Below, one piece after another: positions 7,860 through 15,567 of a stretch of 26,660 nucleotides of DNA. The notes under the pieces are model-generated. The model saw nothing but the letters and a program-made list of their open reading frames with translations. It was not told where the DNA came from and made no database searches. A program made the position numbers and the translations under genes. The number at the start of each line of letters is the position of its first letter. Within the stretch, counting starts at the first letter, position 1. Where the stretch lies: assembly GCA_009920815.1 (NCBI GenBank), contig RFZH01000007.1, forward strand, positions 1 to 26,660, read 5' to 3'. This DNA comes from Paracoccaceae bacterium (GTDB lineage Bacteria > Pseudomonadota > Alphaproteobacteria > Rhodobacterales > Rhodobacteraceae).

Positions 7860-8140
7860 CATCCCGTGATCTTTCTCGCCAAATCTAGATCGTCACAAAC
7901 GCTGTAAAGTTGTTTGAATTCAATAATCATTATTACTTTCAATGTGTTGATTTTGTCTTTGACCCATAATTCTTACTTTACATAGCTGCAAATTCGAATG
8001 GAGCTTACATCACAGCCATCGCTTTTGGTGATTTTACTAGGTCGGCAGGACGTTAGAACCGCGACTGTGGAAAGGATCATTTTTTCAAGGTTCTGCAACA
8101 TATACTTGCGCTTTTGTTGACGCGGCACTAGGGATTTCGC
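7860..8140. other. 281 bp intergenic gap with potential RNA structure
   Basis: No convincing protein gene lies here. The gap holds a 10-bp perfect palindrome TTGAATTCAA (7914-7923) abutting AATAATCATTATT (7922-7934). It also holds hairpins ATCAC/GTGAT (8009-8032) and AGAACC/GGTTCT (8055-8094). A possible -35 element TTGACC (7959-7964) has only a poor -10 partner (CATAGC, 7981-7986). The gap must hold the promoter for the downstream operon or a non-coding RNA, or both. Confidence 0.3.
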
Positions 8141-8953
8141 ATGAGAATTTTGTTTTTAGGCGATGTCGTTGGCCGCGCGGGACGAGATGCGTTGAATGCG
8201 CATTTGAAAACTATGCGTGAAACTTGGCGCTTGGACTTTGTCATTGTGAATGGTGAAAACGCAACCAACGGCATGGGGCTGTCTGCGGCGCATGCGACCG
8301 AATTCTTTGCGGCAGGCGTAGATTGTATCACGTTGGGCGATCATGCCTTTGACCAAAAAGATATGATGGGTCACATCGAACAGGAAAAGCGTATTATCCG
8401 CCCGTTGAACTATGCCAAAAACGCACCCGGCAATGGGGCGCGGGTGTTTTCCGATCGCCGGGGCCGCAAGATTTTGGTCGCTCAGGTGTTGGGGCAGGTA
8501 TTCATGAAACGGGCGTTTGATGATCCGTTCTCTGCTGTTGATCAGGTGATGCGCACTTATCCCCTAGGCGGAGCGGTTCAGGCGGCTGTGTTAGATATGC
8601 ATTGCGAAGCGACATCGGAAAAAATGGCGATGGGACATTTTTGCGATGGGCGCGTATCGTTGGTCGTTGGCACGCATACCCATGTGCCAACCGGTGATGC
8701 GATGATTTTGTCCAATGGTACAGCCTATCAAACGGATGCCGGCATGTGTGGCGATTATAACAGCGTGATCGGGATGGACAAAGCCGAACCCTTGCGTCGT
8801 TTCATTACAGGGATGCCCAGTGGCCGGTTCCAACCAGCCCAGGGCGATGCAACGTTGTCGGGGGTGTTTGTCGAAACGGATGACAAAACGGGCAAAGCGG
8901 TGTCGGTTCAGATGGTTCGTTACGGCGGGCGCTTGGCGCAGTCCGGCCCATGA
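8141..8953 (+). CDS. TIGR00282-family metallophosphoesterase (YmdB-like)
   Basis: A 270-residue calcineurin-like phosphoesterase of the YmdB/TIGR00282 family; the Bacillus YmdB member acts on 2',3'-cyclic nucleotides and affects motility and biofilm choice. Metal motifs are GDVVGRAGR (7-15, D8), NGENATNG (37-44, E39 and N40), GDHAFDQ (66-72), MHCEATSE (153-160, H154) and GTHTHVPTGD (177-186, H179 and H181). The third motif is usually GNH in the superfamily; here residue 67 is Asp. Length is typical (260-270). There is no clear SD before ATG 8141. The stop overlaps the next gene by 4 nt (ATGA), placing it at the head of a transporter operon. Confidence 0.88.
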   Translation: MRILFLGDVVGRAGRDALNAHLKTMRETWRLDFVIVNGENATNGMGLSAAHATEFFAAGVDCITLGDHAFDQKDMMGHIEQEKRIIRPLNYAKNAPGNGARVFSDRRGRKILVAQVLGQVFMKRAFDDPFSAVDQVMRTYPLGGAVQAAVLDMHCEATSEKMAMGHFCDGRVSLVVGTHTHVPTGDAMILSNGTAYQTDAGMCGDYNSVIGMDKAEPLRRFITGMPSGRFQPAQGDATLSGVFVETDDKTGKAVSVQMVRYGGRLAQSGP

Positions 8954-9852
8954 TGTCACGTGCGTTGCCGTATCTTGCGCTGGGCGCAATGGGGGCGGGG
9001 TGGGGCGCGACTATCCCGTTGACCAAGGTTGCCGTCAGCACGGGTCACCAACAGTTTGGCTTAATTTTTTGGCAACTAGTTATTGGTGCGATTGTGCTGG
9101 GGACGATCCAGTTGCTGCGCCGACGTCCTTTTGTGGTGACAGCCAGATCAATCGGGTTGTTTGCTCTCATCGCGTTAGTCGGTACGATATTGCCAAATTT
9201 TGCGTCTTACACAGCGGCTATGAATTTGCCGGCGACCTTATTGGCAATTTTGATCGCCACGGTACCCATGTTCGCCTTTCCAATTGCCATCCTTTGGGGC
9301 AGCGATCGGTTCGATTGGCGTCGCGCTTTTGGATTGGCTGTGGGGATAATCGCTGTGGTCATTTTGGTGGCACCTGATACGACCTTGCCAGATCGAACAA
9401 AGGTTTGGTTTGTGCCTATCGCGCTAATTGCCCCTTTTTTCTATGGCATAGAAGGCAATTATATCTCGCGCTTTGGAACGTTGCATCACGGGCCTATCCA
9501 GACATTGTTTGGGGCTTGTTTGGTCGGAATGGTAATGACAGGGCCGATTGCGGTGGTGTCGGGACATTGGTTTGTTCCTTGGAATAATTTTGGTGCGCCT
9601 GAATGGGCGATGATTGGTTCGGGAACGCTGCATGGGTTATCTTATGCCACTTATGTTTGGTTGGTGGCACGCAGCGGCGCGGTTTTTGCATCCCAAGTCG
9701 CTTATGCCGTCACTGGCTTTGGCGTTTTATGGGCAATTCTATTTTTAAACGAAGCACAAAGCCCCTATCTTTGGGGCGCACTTATTTGCATGATGGTGGG
9801 CATGAGCCTGGTCGCACCACGAAAAGGGACTATTGATGTTGACGCTGATTGA
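8950..9852 (+). CDS. DMT-superfamily transporter (EamA domains)
   Basis: A 300-residue inner-membrane protein with about ten hydrophobic helices arranged as two EamA repeats (roughly 8-140 and 150-290). The start reads MMSRALPYLALGAMGAGWGA, and the loop after the first helix, TIPLTKVAVS, is typical of EamA carriers. Such carriers export amino acids or metabolites, but the substrate cannot be told from sequence. Two consecutive ATGs (8950, 8953) are available, the first overlapping the phosphoesterase stop as ATGA. Its 3' end overlaps the SLC13 gene by 17 nt, so the row is one operon. Confidence 0.85.
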   Translation: MMSRALPYLALGAMGAGWGATIPLTKVAVSTGHQQFGLIFWQLVIGAIVLGTIQLLRRRPFVVTARSIGLFALIALVGTILPNFASYTAAMNLPATLLAILIATVPMFAFPIAILWGSDRFDWRRAFGLAVGIIAVVILVAPDTTLPDRTKVWFVPIALIAPFFYGIEGNYISRFGTLHHGPIQTLFGACLVGMVMTGPIAVVSGHWFVPWNNFGAPEWAMIGSGTLHGLSYATYVWLVARSGAVFASQVAYAVTGFGVLWAILFLNEAQSPYLWGALICMMVGMSLVAPRKGTIDVDAD

Positions 9853-11404
9853 TGGGGCATCCACCCTGTCCGCCTATGTCGCCGTCCTCGTTGTTTTGGG
9901 GATGTTTACGCTATTTATTCGCGAAAGCTATCCAACCGAAGTTGTCGCGATCGGTGGTGTTTCTGTTTTGCTTGTGACAGGGGTTTTGCCCTATGATGCA
10001 GGGCTGGCGGTCTTGTCGAACCCCGCGCCATGGACCATTGCGGCGATGTTTTTGGTTATGGGGGCCTTGGTGCGGACAGGCGCGTTGGATGCTTTTACGG
10101 TTTTGGCCGAAAAACAGGCGCAGATTAATCCAAAGCGTGCGGTTGCGATGATGATGGGGTTTGTCATATTGTCGTCGGCTGTGGTGTCGAATACCCCTGT
10201 CGTCGTTGTGATGATCCCTGTTTTTGTGCAATTATCTCGCACTTTGGGGGTCAACGCCAGCAAGCTGTTGATGCCTTTGTCTTACGCGGCGATTATGGGG
10301 GGTATGCTGACCTTGATTGGTACCTCGACCAATCTGTTGGTGGATGGTGTGGCACGTGCGCAAGGATTGGCGCCGTTTTCTATTTTCGAAGTCACCCCGG
10401 TCGCCATCGTGCTTGTGATCTGGGGGATGGCCTATTTGGCCATTGTCGGTCCCATACTATTGCCCAATCGTGACAGTATGGCGACGCTGTTGTCCGATAA
10501 ATCGAAGATGAAATTTTTTACCGAAGCAATCATACCCCCTGATAGCAACTTGATCGGGCGCGAAGTGACGGGTGTTCAGCTGTTCAAGCGCGAGGTTGGG
10601 CGTAGCTTGGGCAGTCTTCGGTTGCGCCGCCGTTTTGGTGTCTATCCGTTGGCAGTTCATCGGCGGAACCAAAATATTGGGCGTCAATTAGACGAGTTGG
10701 TCGTGCAAGTCGGCGACACGCTTTTGTTAGAGGGGGCACCCGCTGACATTCAACGCTTGGCTACTGAAATGGATATGGTCGATGTATCACGTCCCAAGGT
10801 TCGGGCCTATCGACGCGGCCATGCCCCCATCGCGATCGTATCGCTTTTGGGCATCGTCGTACTGGCCGCCTTTGGGGTAGCGCCGATTTTATTACTGTCT
10901 GTTGTAGCCGTTGGTGTTGTGCTTTTTACACGCTGCATTGACGCCGAAGAAGCTTTTGATTTCATCGAGGGTCGTTTGTTGGCGCTGATCTTTTCTATGC
11001 TGGCGATTGGCGCAGCCCTCGAGGCGTCTGGCGCTGTCCAGTTGATCGTGAATTTGGTTGCACCGTGGATCGGCCTGTTGCCCGGCTTTTTTGTGATTTG
11101 GGCGATTTATCTTTTGACCTCAATCCTGACCGAAATGGTTTCAAATAATGCAGTTGCTGTTGTGGTCACGCCCATTGCCATTGGCTTGGCCCAAGCGTTG
11201 GGTTACGATCCACGAGCCTTTGTTGTGGCGGTCATGGTTGCAGCATCAGCGTCTTTTGCGACACCTATTGGATATCAGACCAATATGTTGGTTTATGGTC
11301 CTGGTGGCTATAAATTCACCGATTTCATGCGGCTTGGCATTCCCTTAAATCTAAGTATTGGAATCCTCGCGTCACTTGTCATTCCGCTGGTTTTTCCTTT
11401 GTAA
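9836..11404 (+). CDS. SLC13-family anion permease with RCK_C (TrkA-C) domain
   Basis: A 522-residue inner-membrane carrier of the SLC13/CitT/ArsB-like superfamily (sulfate, dicarboxylate or similar anions). Hydrophobic helices fill about 10-205 and 325-522. The family motif SNTPVVVVMIPVF and the loop LIGTSTNLLVDGVA lie in the first half; SNNAVAVVVTPIA and ATPIGYQTNMLVYGPGGY in the second. One soluble RCK_C domain (about 220-310, NLIGREVTGVQLFKREVG to GDTLLLEGAPADIQRLA) sits between the halves, as in many bacterial SLC13 members, and may bind a regulatory ligand. I choose ATG 9836, with AGGGA 6 nt upstream, over TTG 9833, which leaves only 3 nt. The substrate is undetermined. Confidence 0.85.
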   Translation: MLTLIDGASTLSAYVAVLVVLGMFTLFIRESYPTEVVAIGGVSVLLVTGVLPYDAGLAVLSNPAPWTIAAMFLVMGALVRTGALDAFTVLAEKQAQINPKRAVAMMMGFVILSSAVVSNTPVVVVMIPVFVQLSRTLGVNASKLLMPLSYAAIMGGMLTLIGTSTNLLVDGVARAQGLAPFSIFEVTPVAIVLVIWGMAYLAIVGPILLPNRDSMATLLSDKSKMKFFTEAIIPPDSNLIGREVTGVQLFKREVGRSLGSLRLRRRFGVYPLAVHRRNQNIGRQLDELVVQVGDTLLLEGAPADIQRLATEMDMVDVSRPKVRAYRRGHAPIAIVSLLGIVVLAAFGVAPILLLSVVAVGVVLFTRCIDAEEAFDFIEGRLLALIFSMLAIGAALEASGAVQLIVNLVAPWIGLLPGFFVIWAIYLLTSILTEMVSNNAVAVVVTPIAIGLAQALGYDPRAFVVAVMVAASASFATPIGYQTNMLVYGPGGYKFTDFMRLGIPLNLSIGILASLVIPLVFPL

Positions 11405-11468
11405 TCGGGCTTGCTCCTTTCGTCTGGTGCCACTATGAGAGAGGGGAAAAATTTAGTCGGAGGAAACC

Positions 11469-12209
11469 ATGGCTGGTCACTCAAAATGGGCAAACATTCA
11501 ACACCGCAAAGGGCGTCAAGACGCCGCGCGGTCAAAGCTGTTTTCAAAACTTTCCAAAGAAATCACCGTCGCTGCGAAAATGGGCGATCCTGATCCGGAA
11601 AAAAATCCGCGCTTGCGGATGGCTGTAAAAGAGGCCCGTTCAAATTCGGTTCCAAAAGATGTGATTGAACGCGCGATCAAAAAATCAACAGCGGGTGATG
11701 GCGACGATTACGAAGAAATTCGGTACGAAGGGTATGGCCCGAATGGGGTTGCTGTAATCGTCGAGGCGATGACCGACAACCGCAATCGCACCGCGTCAAA
11801 TGTTCGCTCTACCTTTTCGAAAAATGGCGGCAATCTTGGCGAAACGGGATCCGTTGGGTTTATGTTCGACCGCAAGGGTGAAATAACCTATGCCGCATCT
11901 GTTGGGGATGCCGATAGCGTGATGATGGCCGCGATCGAAGCTGGCGCAGAAGATGTCGAAAGTTCGGAAGATGGGCATATCATTTGGTGTGCTGATACTG
12001 ATTTGAACGAAGTCGCCACCGCCCTAGAAGGTGAATTGGGCGAGAGTGAATCCACTAAGTTGGTCTGGAAACCCGCGACCACAACCGAGCTGGATTTGGA
12101 GGGTATGCGCGGCCTAATGAAGCTTATCGATGCACTGGAAGATGACGATGATGTCCAGCGCGTTACCACAAACTTTGAAGCGTCTGATGAAGTGATGGAG
12201 CAGCTCTGA
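11469..12209 (+). CDS. yebC: YebC/TACO1-family regulatory protein
   Basis: A 246-residue cytoplasmic protein of the YebC/PmpR family. The hallmark N-terminus MAGHSKWANIQHRKGRQD (1-18) is intact, followed by LFSKLSKEITVAAK and the NPRLRMAVKEARSNSVPKD stretch. Length equals the family norm (240-250). Members have been reported as transcription factors and, as the mitochondrial homologue TACO1 and bacterial studies indicate, as ribosome-associated factors that ease translation of difficult motifs. A strong SD (GGAGGA) precedes the ATG. The acidic C-terminal portion (LIDALEDDDDVQRV) is normal. A gap of 64 nt from the SLC13 stop leaves room for its own promoter. Confidence 0.95.
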   Translation: MAGHSKWANIQHRKGRQDAARSKLFSKLSKEITVAAKMGDPDPEKNPRLRMAVKEARSNSVPKDVIERAIKKSTAGDGDDYEEIRYEGYGPNGVAVIVEAMTDNRNRTASNVRSTFSKNGGNLGETGSVGFMFDRKGEITYAASVGDADSVMMAAIEAGAEDVESSEDGHIIWCADTDLNEVATALEGELGESESTKLVWKPATTTELDLEGMRGLMKLIDALEDDDDVQRVTTNFEASDEVMEQL

Positions 12210-12320
12210 ATACGGGCATATTCTAAGAAAAATTTTACCGGTATGGGTAATTTTCATAATAACATAATACACTTAGCGCGGCTAATCTGAATTTAGCGGG
12301 TCTTAAGTCCTTTGCACGCA

Positions 12321-12367
12321 ATATATCATTTTGATATATATAACTCCCCCCAAAGGGTAGTTTATAT
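12321..12367. promoter_or_regulatory. Compound dyad upstream of the winged-helix gene
   Basis: A perfect 8-bp inverted repeat ATATATCA (12321-12328) / TGATATAT (12332-12339) with a 3-nt centre overlaps a second dyad. The second is ATATA (12336-12340), AACT (12342-12345) and CCC (12347-12349) against GGG (12355-12357), AGTT (12359-12362) and TATAT (12363-12367), with one bulge and one mismatch. A possible promoter TTGATT (12367-12372) / TATAAA (12392-12397), 19-bp spacing, follows directly, so the dyads would sit on or above its -35. This fits an operator cluster, though an RNA role is possible if transcription starts further upstream. Confidence 0.4.
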
Positions 12368-12437
12368 TGATTAAAAGGGATAGTTGTGGTCTATAAAGTA
12401 ATAGTACGGCAGCTCAGGTATTTTGGAGGAGATGCTT

Positions 12438-12773
12438 ATGGCTTCACAGCGATTTTTGAACGTAGCACAGTTAAGAGAATTATTACTAGGAATGGAACGC
12501 GATTTAGGGTTGGGGAATTTGACTCAAAATGAAAAAGACGTTTTCTATGCGGTCCAATTGGTTTTATCTGCAAATGCAGGAATGGCCAGATCAGAAGATA
12601 TTAAGCGGCATGAACTAACCCGTGGGATTACACAACCCACCTTTCATCGCAGCCTAAAGCGTCTGGTTGAAAAGGGTTTGATCGCACATGCGCCAAATAC
12701 AAAAGCGGGATCATATGTGGATCCGGTGAAAAAGGCCTCTGCAAAGGGTGTTGAAGTTTTAGCCGTCGTATGA
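12438..12773 (+). CDS. Small winged-helix-like DNA-binding protein, function unknown
   Basis: A 111-residue basic protein whose second half looks like a winged helix. A helix (EKDVFYAVQLVLSANAG) precedes RSEDIKRHELTRGITQPTFHRSLKRLVEKGLIAHAPNTKAG, which reads as recognition helix plus wing of a MarR/replication-type wHTH. The N-terminal part (FLNVAQLRELLLGMERDLGL) is a separate helical segment. No ligand-binding domain is visible. ATG 12438 is chosen because GGAGGAG (12425-12431) is 6 nt upstream; the longer TTG and ATG 12432 starts would include or touch that SD. It could regulate itself through the dyads upstream or the adjacent exporter gene, but this is only positional. I do not recognise a named family. 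Confidence 0.65.
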   Translation: MASQRFLNVAQLRELLLGMERDLGLGNLTQNEKDVFYAVQLVLSANAGMARSEDIKRHELTRGITQPTFHRSLKRLVEKGLIAHAPNTKAGSYVDPVKKASAKGVEVLAVV

Positions 12774-12781
12774 GACTGAAG

Positions 12782-12810
12782 AGTACCGAAAGCTTTTAAG
12801 GTACTTTTTT
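12782..12810 (+). terminator. Terminator-like hairpin abutting the argO start codon
   Basis: AGTACC (12782-12787) pairs with GGTACT (12800-12805) and runs into six Ts (12805-12810) that end exactly at the exporter ATG (12811). It has the form of an intrinsic terminator for the winged-helix gene (stop at 12773). Its 3' arm also contains AAGG (12798-12801), the only SD-like sequence for the exporter. Confidence 0.5.
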
Positions 12811-13407
12811 ATGTCCACCGCCATCTCGGGCTTTTTACTTGGCCTGTCTTTTATAGTTGCGATTGGCTCGCAAAACGCCTTTGTGTTAAGGTCAGGTATT
12901 CGTCGGCAACATGTTTTGTCTATCGTGCTTACCTGCGCGGTATCGGACGCAATATTAATCGCAGCTGGCGTTGCGGGCTTTGGGGTGATCGTAGAAAGAT
13001 TTCCAAACATTATCACCATTTTTCGATATTTTGGTGCTGCTTTCTTGGTATTTTACGGGGGCAAATCATTTCTATCTGCCTATCGAGGCGGTAGCACACT
13101 AAAGACGGATGGCGCAGATGTATCTTGGGCCTCAGCAGTGATGATGTGCGTGATGTTCACGTGGCTGAACCCGCATGTTTATTTGGACACAGTCATTCTT
13201 TTGGGCGCAACGTCGCAACAATACCAACAGCCTTGGGTGTTTGGCTTTGGCGCTATGACCGCAAGCGTGATTTTCTTTTTTAGTTTGGGATACGGTGCAC
13301 GCAGCCTGTCGGGTTTTTTCGCGAATCCAAAGGCTTGGCAGGCTTTAGATATTTTGATTGGCTTGACAATGTGGGCGATAGCGTTTGAACTCTTGCGTGA
13401 GACATAA
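12811..13407 (+). CDS. argO: LysE/ArgO-family amino-acid exporter
   Basis: A 198-residue inner-membrane protein with about six hydrophobic helices. The LysE signature GSQNAFVLRSGIRRQH (18-33) follows the first helix, and SDAILIAAGVAGFG (residues about 45-58) is the conserved second helix with its aspartate. TWLNPHVYLDTVILLG (about 112-127) is the matching element of the second half. LysE/ArgO proteins export L-lysine or L-arginine and relieve excess or toxic analogues. The length matches (195-210). Its only SD candidate (AAGG, 9 nt upstream) lies inside the terminator-like hairpin, so initiation may be conditional. ArgO/LysE genes are often paired with a LysR-type ArgP/LysG regulator; here the upstream neighbour is a small winged-helix protein instead. 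Confidence 0.88.
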   Translation: MSTAISGFLLGLSFIVAIGSQNAFVLRSGIRRQHVLSIVLTCAVSDAILIAAGVAGFGVIVERFPNIITIFRYFGAAFLVFYGGKSFLSAYRGGSTLKTDGADVSWASAVMMCVMFTWLNPHVYLDTVILLGATSQQYQQPWVFGFGAMTASVIFFFSLGYGARSLSGFFANPKAWQALDILIGLTMWAIAFELLRET

Positions 13408-13428
13408 ATCGAGTAGGACAACCGTTCT

Positions 13429-14331
13429 GTGAAAGATAAAGCCCATGCCCCACTAAAGGGCGTCCTGTGGATGGTTGTTACCGGCATCTTATTTGTCTTT
13501 GTGACAGCGCTGGTCAAGCTTAATGGAACGCGCATTCCCGCAGTACAATCAGCATTTTTACGCTATGCGCTTGGGTTGGTGCTGTTATTCCCGATGTGGC
13601 AACACTTTCGGCAAACCCGTTTTGACAGACCCATGATGCTTGCCTTTACCATACGCGGCGTCACGCATTCGTTAGGGGTCGCCCTTTGGTTTTTTGCGAT
13701 GGCGCGAATTCCAATCGCTGACGTTACTGCAATGAACTATATGACACCGGTCTATGTGACGTTGGGGGCAGCACTGTTTTTGGGTGAAACCCTTGCGCTG
13801 CGCCGCGTATTGGCTGTCATGGCGGCCTTGATTGGCGCAATGATTATTCTACGACCGGGCTTTCGAGAGGTGTCAACAGGTCATCTTGCCATGATCGTGA
13901 CCGCGCTTTTTTTCGCGTGTTCATATCTTTTGGCCAAACACCTTAGCGCGCGGGTCAATGCGGCGACTGTGGTGGTTATGTTGTCATTATTTGTGCCGGT
14001 TGGCCTTGCACCTTGGGCCTTTGCTGTTTGGGTGCCGCCGACGCTAAACGAAGTGGTCATTTTGTTCGCGGTGGCTTGTTTTGCGACGGCGGGACATTAC
14101 ACGATGACCTTGGCCTTTGCTGCCGCGCCTGTGACTGTCACGCAGCCTGTTACCTTTTTGCAATTGATTTGGGCCGTTAGCTTGGGCATTGTGTTTTTCG
14201 GTGAACCATTTGACCCATGGGTGGTGGCTGGCGGAACGCTTATCTTGGCATCGGTCAGCTTTATGTCGTGGCGTGAAGCTGTGTCAAAAAAACGCGCATT
14301 GACCCCACCTGTGCATGCGCCAAAAGTTTAG
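13429..14331 (+). CDS. DMT-superfamily transporter (EamA domains)
   Basis: A 300-residue inner-membrane protein with roughly ten helices in two EamA repeats (about 7-140 and 148-285). HSLGVALWFFAMARIPIADV followed by TAMNYMTPVYVTLGAALFLGE is the classic fourth-to-fifth helix region of the S-adenosylmethionine-uptake/RhaT-like EamA subgroup. MTLAFAAAPVTVTQPVTFLQ is the equivalent in the second repeat. GTG 13429 is the start, with TAGGA 10 nt upstream. It lies 21 nt after the exporter gene and is probably co-transcribed. It is not a recent duplicate of the DMT gene at 8950: the two differ throughout. Substrate unknown. Confidence 0.85.
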   Translation: MKDKAHAPLKGVLWMVVTGILFVFVTALVKLNGTRIPAVQSAFLRYALGLVLLFPMWQHFRQTRFDRPMMLAFTIRGVTHSLGVALWFFAMARIPIADVTAMNYMTPVYVTLGAALFLGETLALRRVLAVMAALIGAMIILRPGFREVSTGHLAMIVTALFFACSYLLAKHLSARVNAATVVVMLSLFVPVGLAPWAFAVWVPPTLNEVVILFAVACFATAGHYTMTLAFAAAPVTVTQPVTFLQLIWAVSLGIVFFGEPFDPWVVAGGTLILASVSFMSWREAVSKKRALTPPVHAPKV

Positions 14332-14434
14332 CGGGCGATTAATAATTGTGCGTTGCGATGTCCCTTTCGGATAGGACAACGAAGAAGTGCCTGTGTCGTC
14401 TAATTTGGAAACCAATTTTTGCGATAATAAGAGT

Positions 14435-15049
14435 ATGTTAGAATTAGACCATATCGTAATCAGCGCAGAGACCTTGAAACAAGGCACTGACTATGTCGCC
14501 GACGTTTTGGGGATTGTCCCAGTGGCCGGTGGTAAACATCCCCTTTTCGGGACCCATAACACGCTTATACCTCTTGGAGATATTTACCTTGAGGTCATAG
14601 CAATTGATCCAGATGCGCCTGCGCCTGCGCAGGCACGGTGGTTTGGGCTTGACGATTTTTCAGGAGAGCCGCGGATCACAAACTGGGTCTGTCGCACAGA
14701 AAAACCGCGCCGCGTTATTGGAAAAACATTGCCCGGCACGGGCGAGATGACGTCGGTATCGCGCGGCGATCTAAAGTGGCAAATAACAGTGTCCAAGACC
14801 GGCACGCTTCCCTTTGATGGATTTGGTCCGGCCATCATTGATTGGCTGGGATGTCCGCCACCAGTTTTTGCCATGCCGGATCTGTCCTGTCGATTAGAGA
14901 CGTTCTCGGTTGAACATCCGCATGCAATTACCTTGCGTTCGTTTTTGTCTGGCTTATTATCTGACAAGCGCTTTGTCTTGCGCGGATCGGAGGCCCCAAA
15001 ATTCGAGCTCAATATTTCGACACCGACGGGGTCAAAAACGCTGCGATAA
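14435..15049 (+). CDS. VOC / glyoxalase-like domain protein
   Basis: A 204-residue cytoplasmic protein beginning MLELDHIVISAETLKQG, the first beta strand of a vicinal-oxygen-chelate (glyoxalase-like, Glyoxalase_3 type) domain. HPLFGTHNTLIPLGDIYLEVIAID then supplies the strand with the expected acidic ligand (E in YLEVI). The remaining half is less conserved. Enzymatic function is unknown; relatives are annotated only as VOC proteins. I choose ATG 14435 because the VOC strand begins there. GTG 14387 would add 16 residues (MPVSSNLETNFCDNKS) without domain content, though AGGA at 14372-14375 gives it some support. The stop TAA overlaps the apparent ATA start of the next gene. Confidence 0.72.
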   Translation: MLELDHIVISAETLKQGTDYVADVLGIVPVAGGKHPLFGTHNTLIPLGDIYLEVIAIDPDAPAPAQARWFGLDDFSGEPRITNWVCRTEKPRRVIGKTLPGTGEMTSVSRGDLKWQITVSKTGTLPFDGFGPAIIDWLGCPPPVFAMPDLSCRLETFSVEHPHAITLRSFLSGLLSDKRFVLRGSEAPKFELNISTPTGSKTLR

Positions 15050-15534
15050 CGATCCGAACGGTCGATCTTGCAGATTGTCCGCAAATTGGTGCAATTTGGA
15101 ACCCGATTATTCGTGACACCTTGGTCACGTTTAATTCGGTTGAAAAATCTGACCAAGACATTGCGGATATGATTACGGAACGTATCAGCAAAGGGCATGG
15201 ATTTTTTGTCGCCGTTGAAAACGACTGCTTGTTAGGATTTGCCACATATGCGCAGTTTCGTGGCGGTGCTGGCTATGCACGCACTATGGAACATACAATC
15301 ATTCTATCAGATTCAGCACGCGGGCGTGGGATAGGAACACAGTTGATGCATCGTCTTTTGGCGCATGCCAAAAAGGGTGGCGCAATTTCGATGTTTGCCG
15401 GGGTTAGTGCCGCTAATCCCGCAGGCGTCGCATTTCACGCGGCCCTTGGGTTTTCGCAGGTCGCGACGCTTGAAAAAGTGGGGTGCAAATTTGACGCGGC
15501 AATTGATCTGGTCTTGATGCAGAAATTCCTTTAG
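15046..15534 (+). CDS. GNAT N-acetyltransferase, phosphinothricin-acetyltransferase-like, apparent ATA start
   Basis: A 162-residue acetyl-CoA-dependent acyltransferase. Translated from 15046 it reads (M)TIRTVDLADCPQIGAIWNP then IIRDTLVTFNSVEKS, the complete N-terminal strand and helix of the Pat/MddA-like GNAT group. The acetyl-CoA loop is SARGRGIGTQLM, and NPAGVAFHAALGFSQVATLEKVGCKFD is the usual C-terminal part. This reading frame has no ATG, GTG or TTG between the preceding stop (TGA at 14962-14964) and TTG 15121. TTG 15121 has no SD and would delete about 25 conserved residues. ATA 15046 overlaps the VOC stop as ATAA, exactly where an ATGA junction would be expected. Substrates in this group include phosphinothricin, methionine sulfoximine and similar amino-acid analogues; the real one is unknown. 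Confidence 0.7.
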   Translation: MTIRTVDLADCPQIGAIWNPIIRDTLVTFNSVEKSDQDIADMITERISKGHGFFVAVENDCLLGFATYAQFRGGAGYARTMEHTIILSDSARGRGIGTQLMHRLLAHAKKGGAISMFAGVSAANPAGVAFHAALGFSQVATLEKVGCKFDAAIDLVLMQKFL

Positions 15535-15567
15535 AACGGGGTTCGCGCAAATAAAAGGAATTCACCT

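Noticed and set aside
7998..8120. A 40-codon open frame on the plus strand in the gap after the cyclo-ligase gene
   Set aside because: There is no SD, no recognisable domain and no overlap with adjacent genes; it is compatible with chance in an AT-rich gap.
12235..12254. Small hairpin TTACC/GGTAA followed by TTTT after yebC
   Set aside because: The stem has only 5 bp and the T-run is short. It could be a weak terminator but is not supported well enough to annotate.
15121..15534. GNAT gene starting at TTG 15121
   Set aside because: No SD precedes it and it would cut away the conserved first strand and helix encoded in the same frame from 15046.
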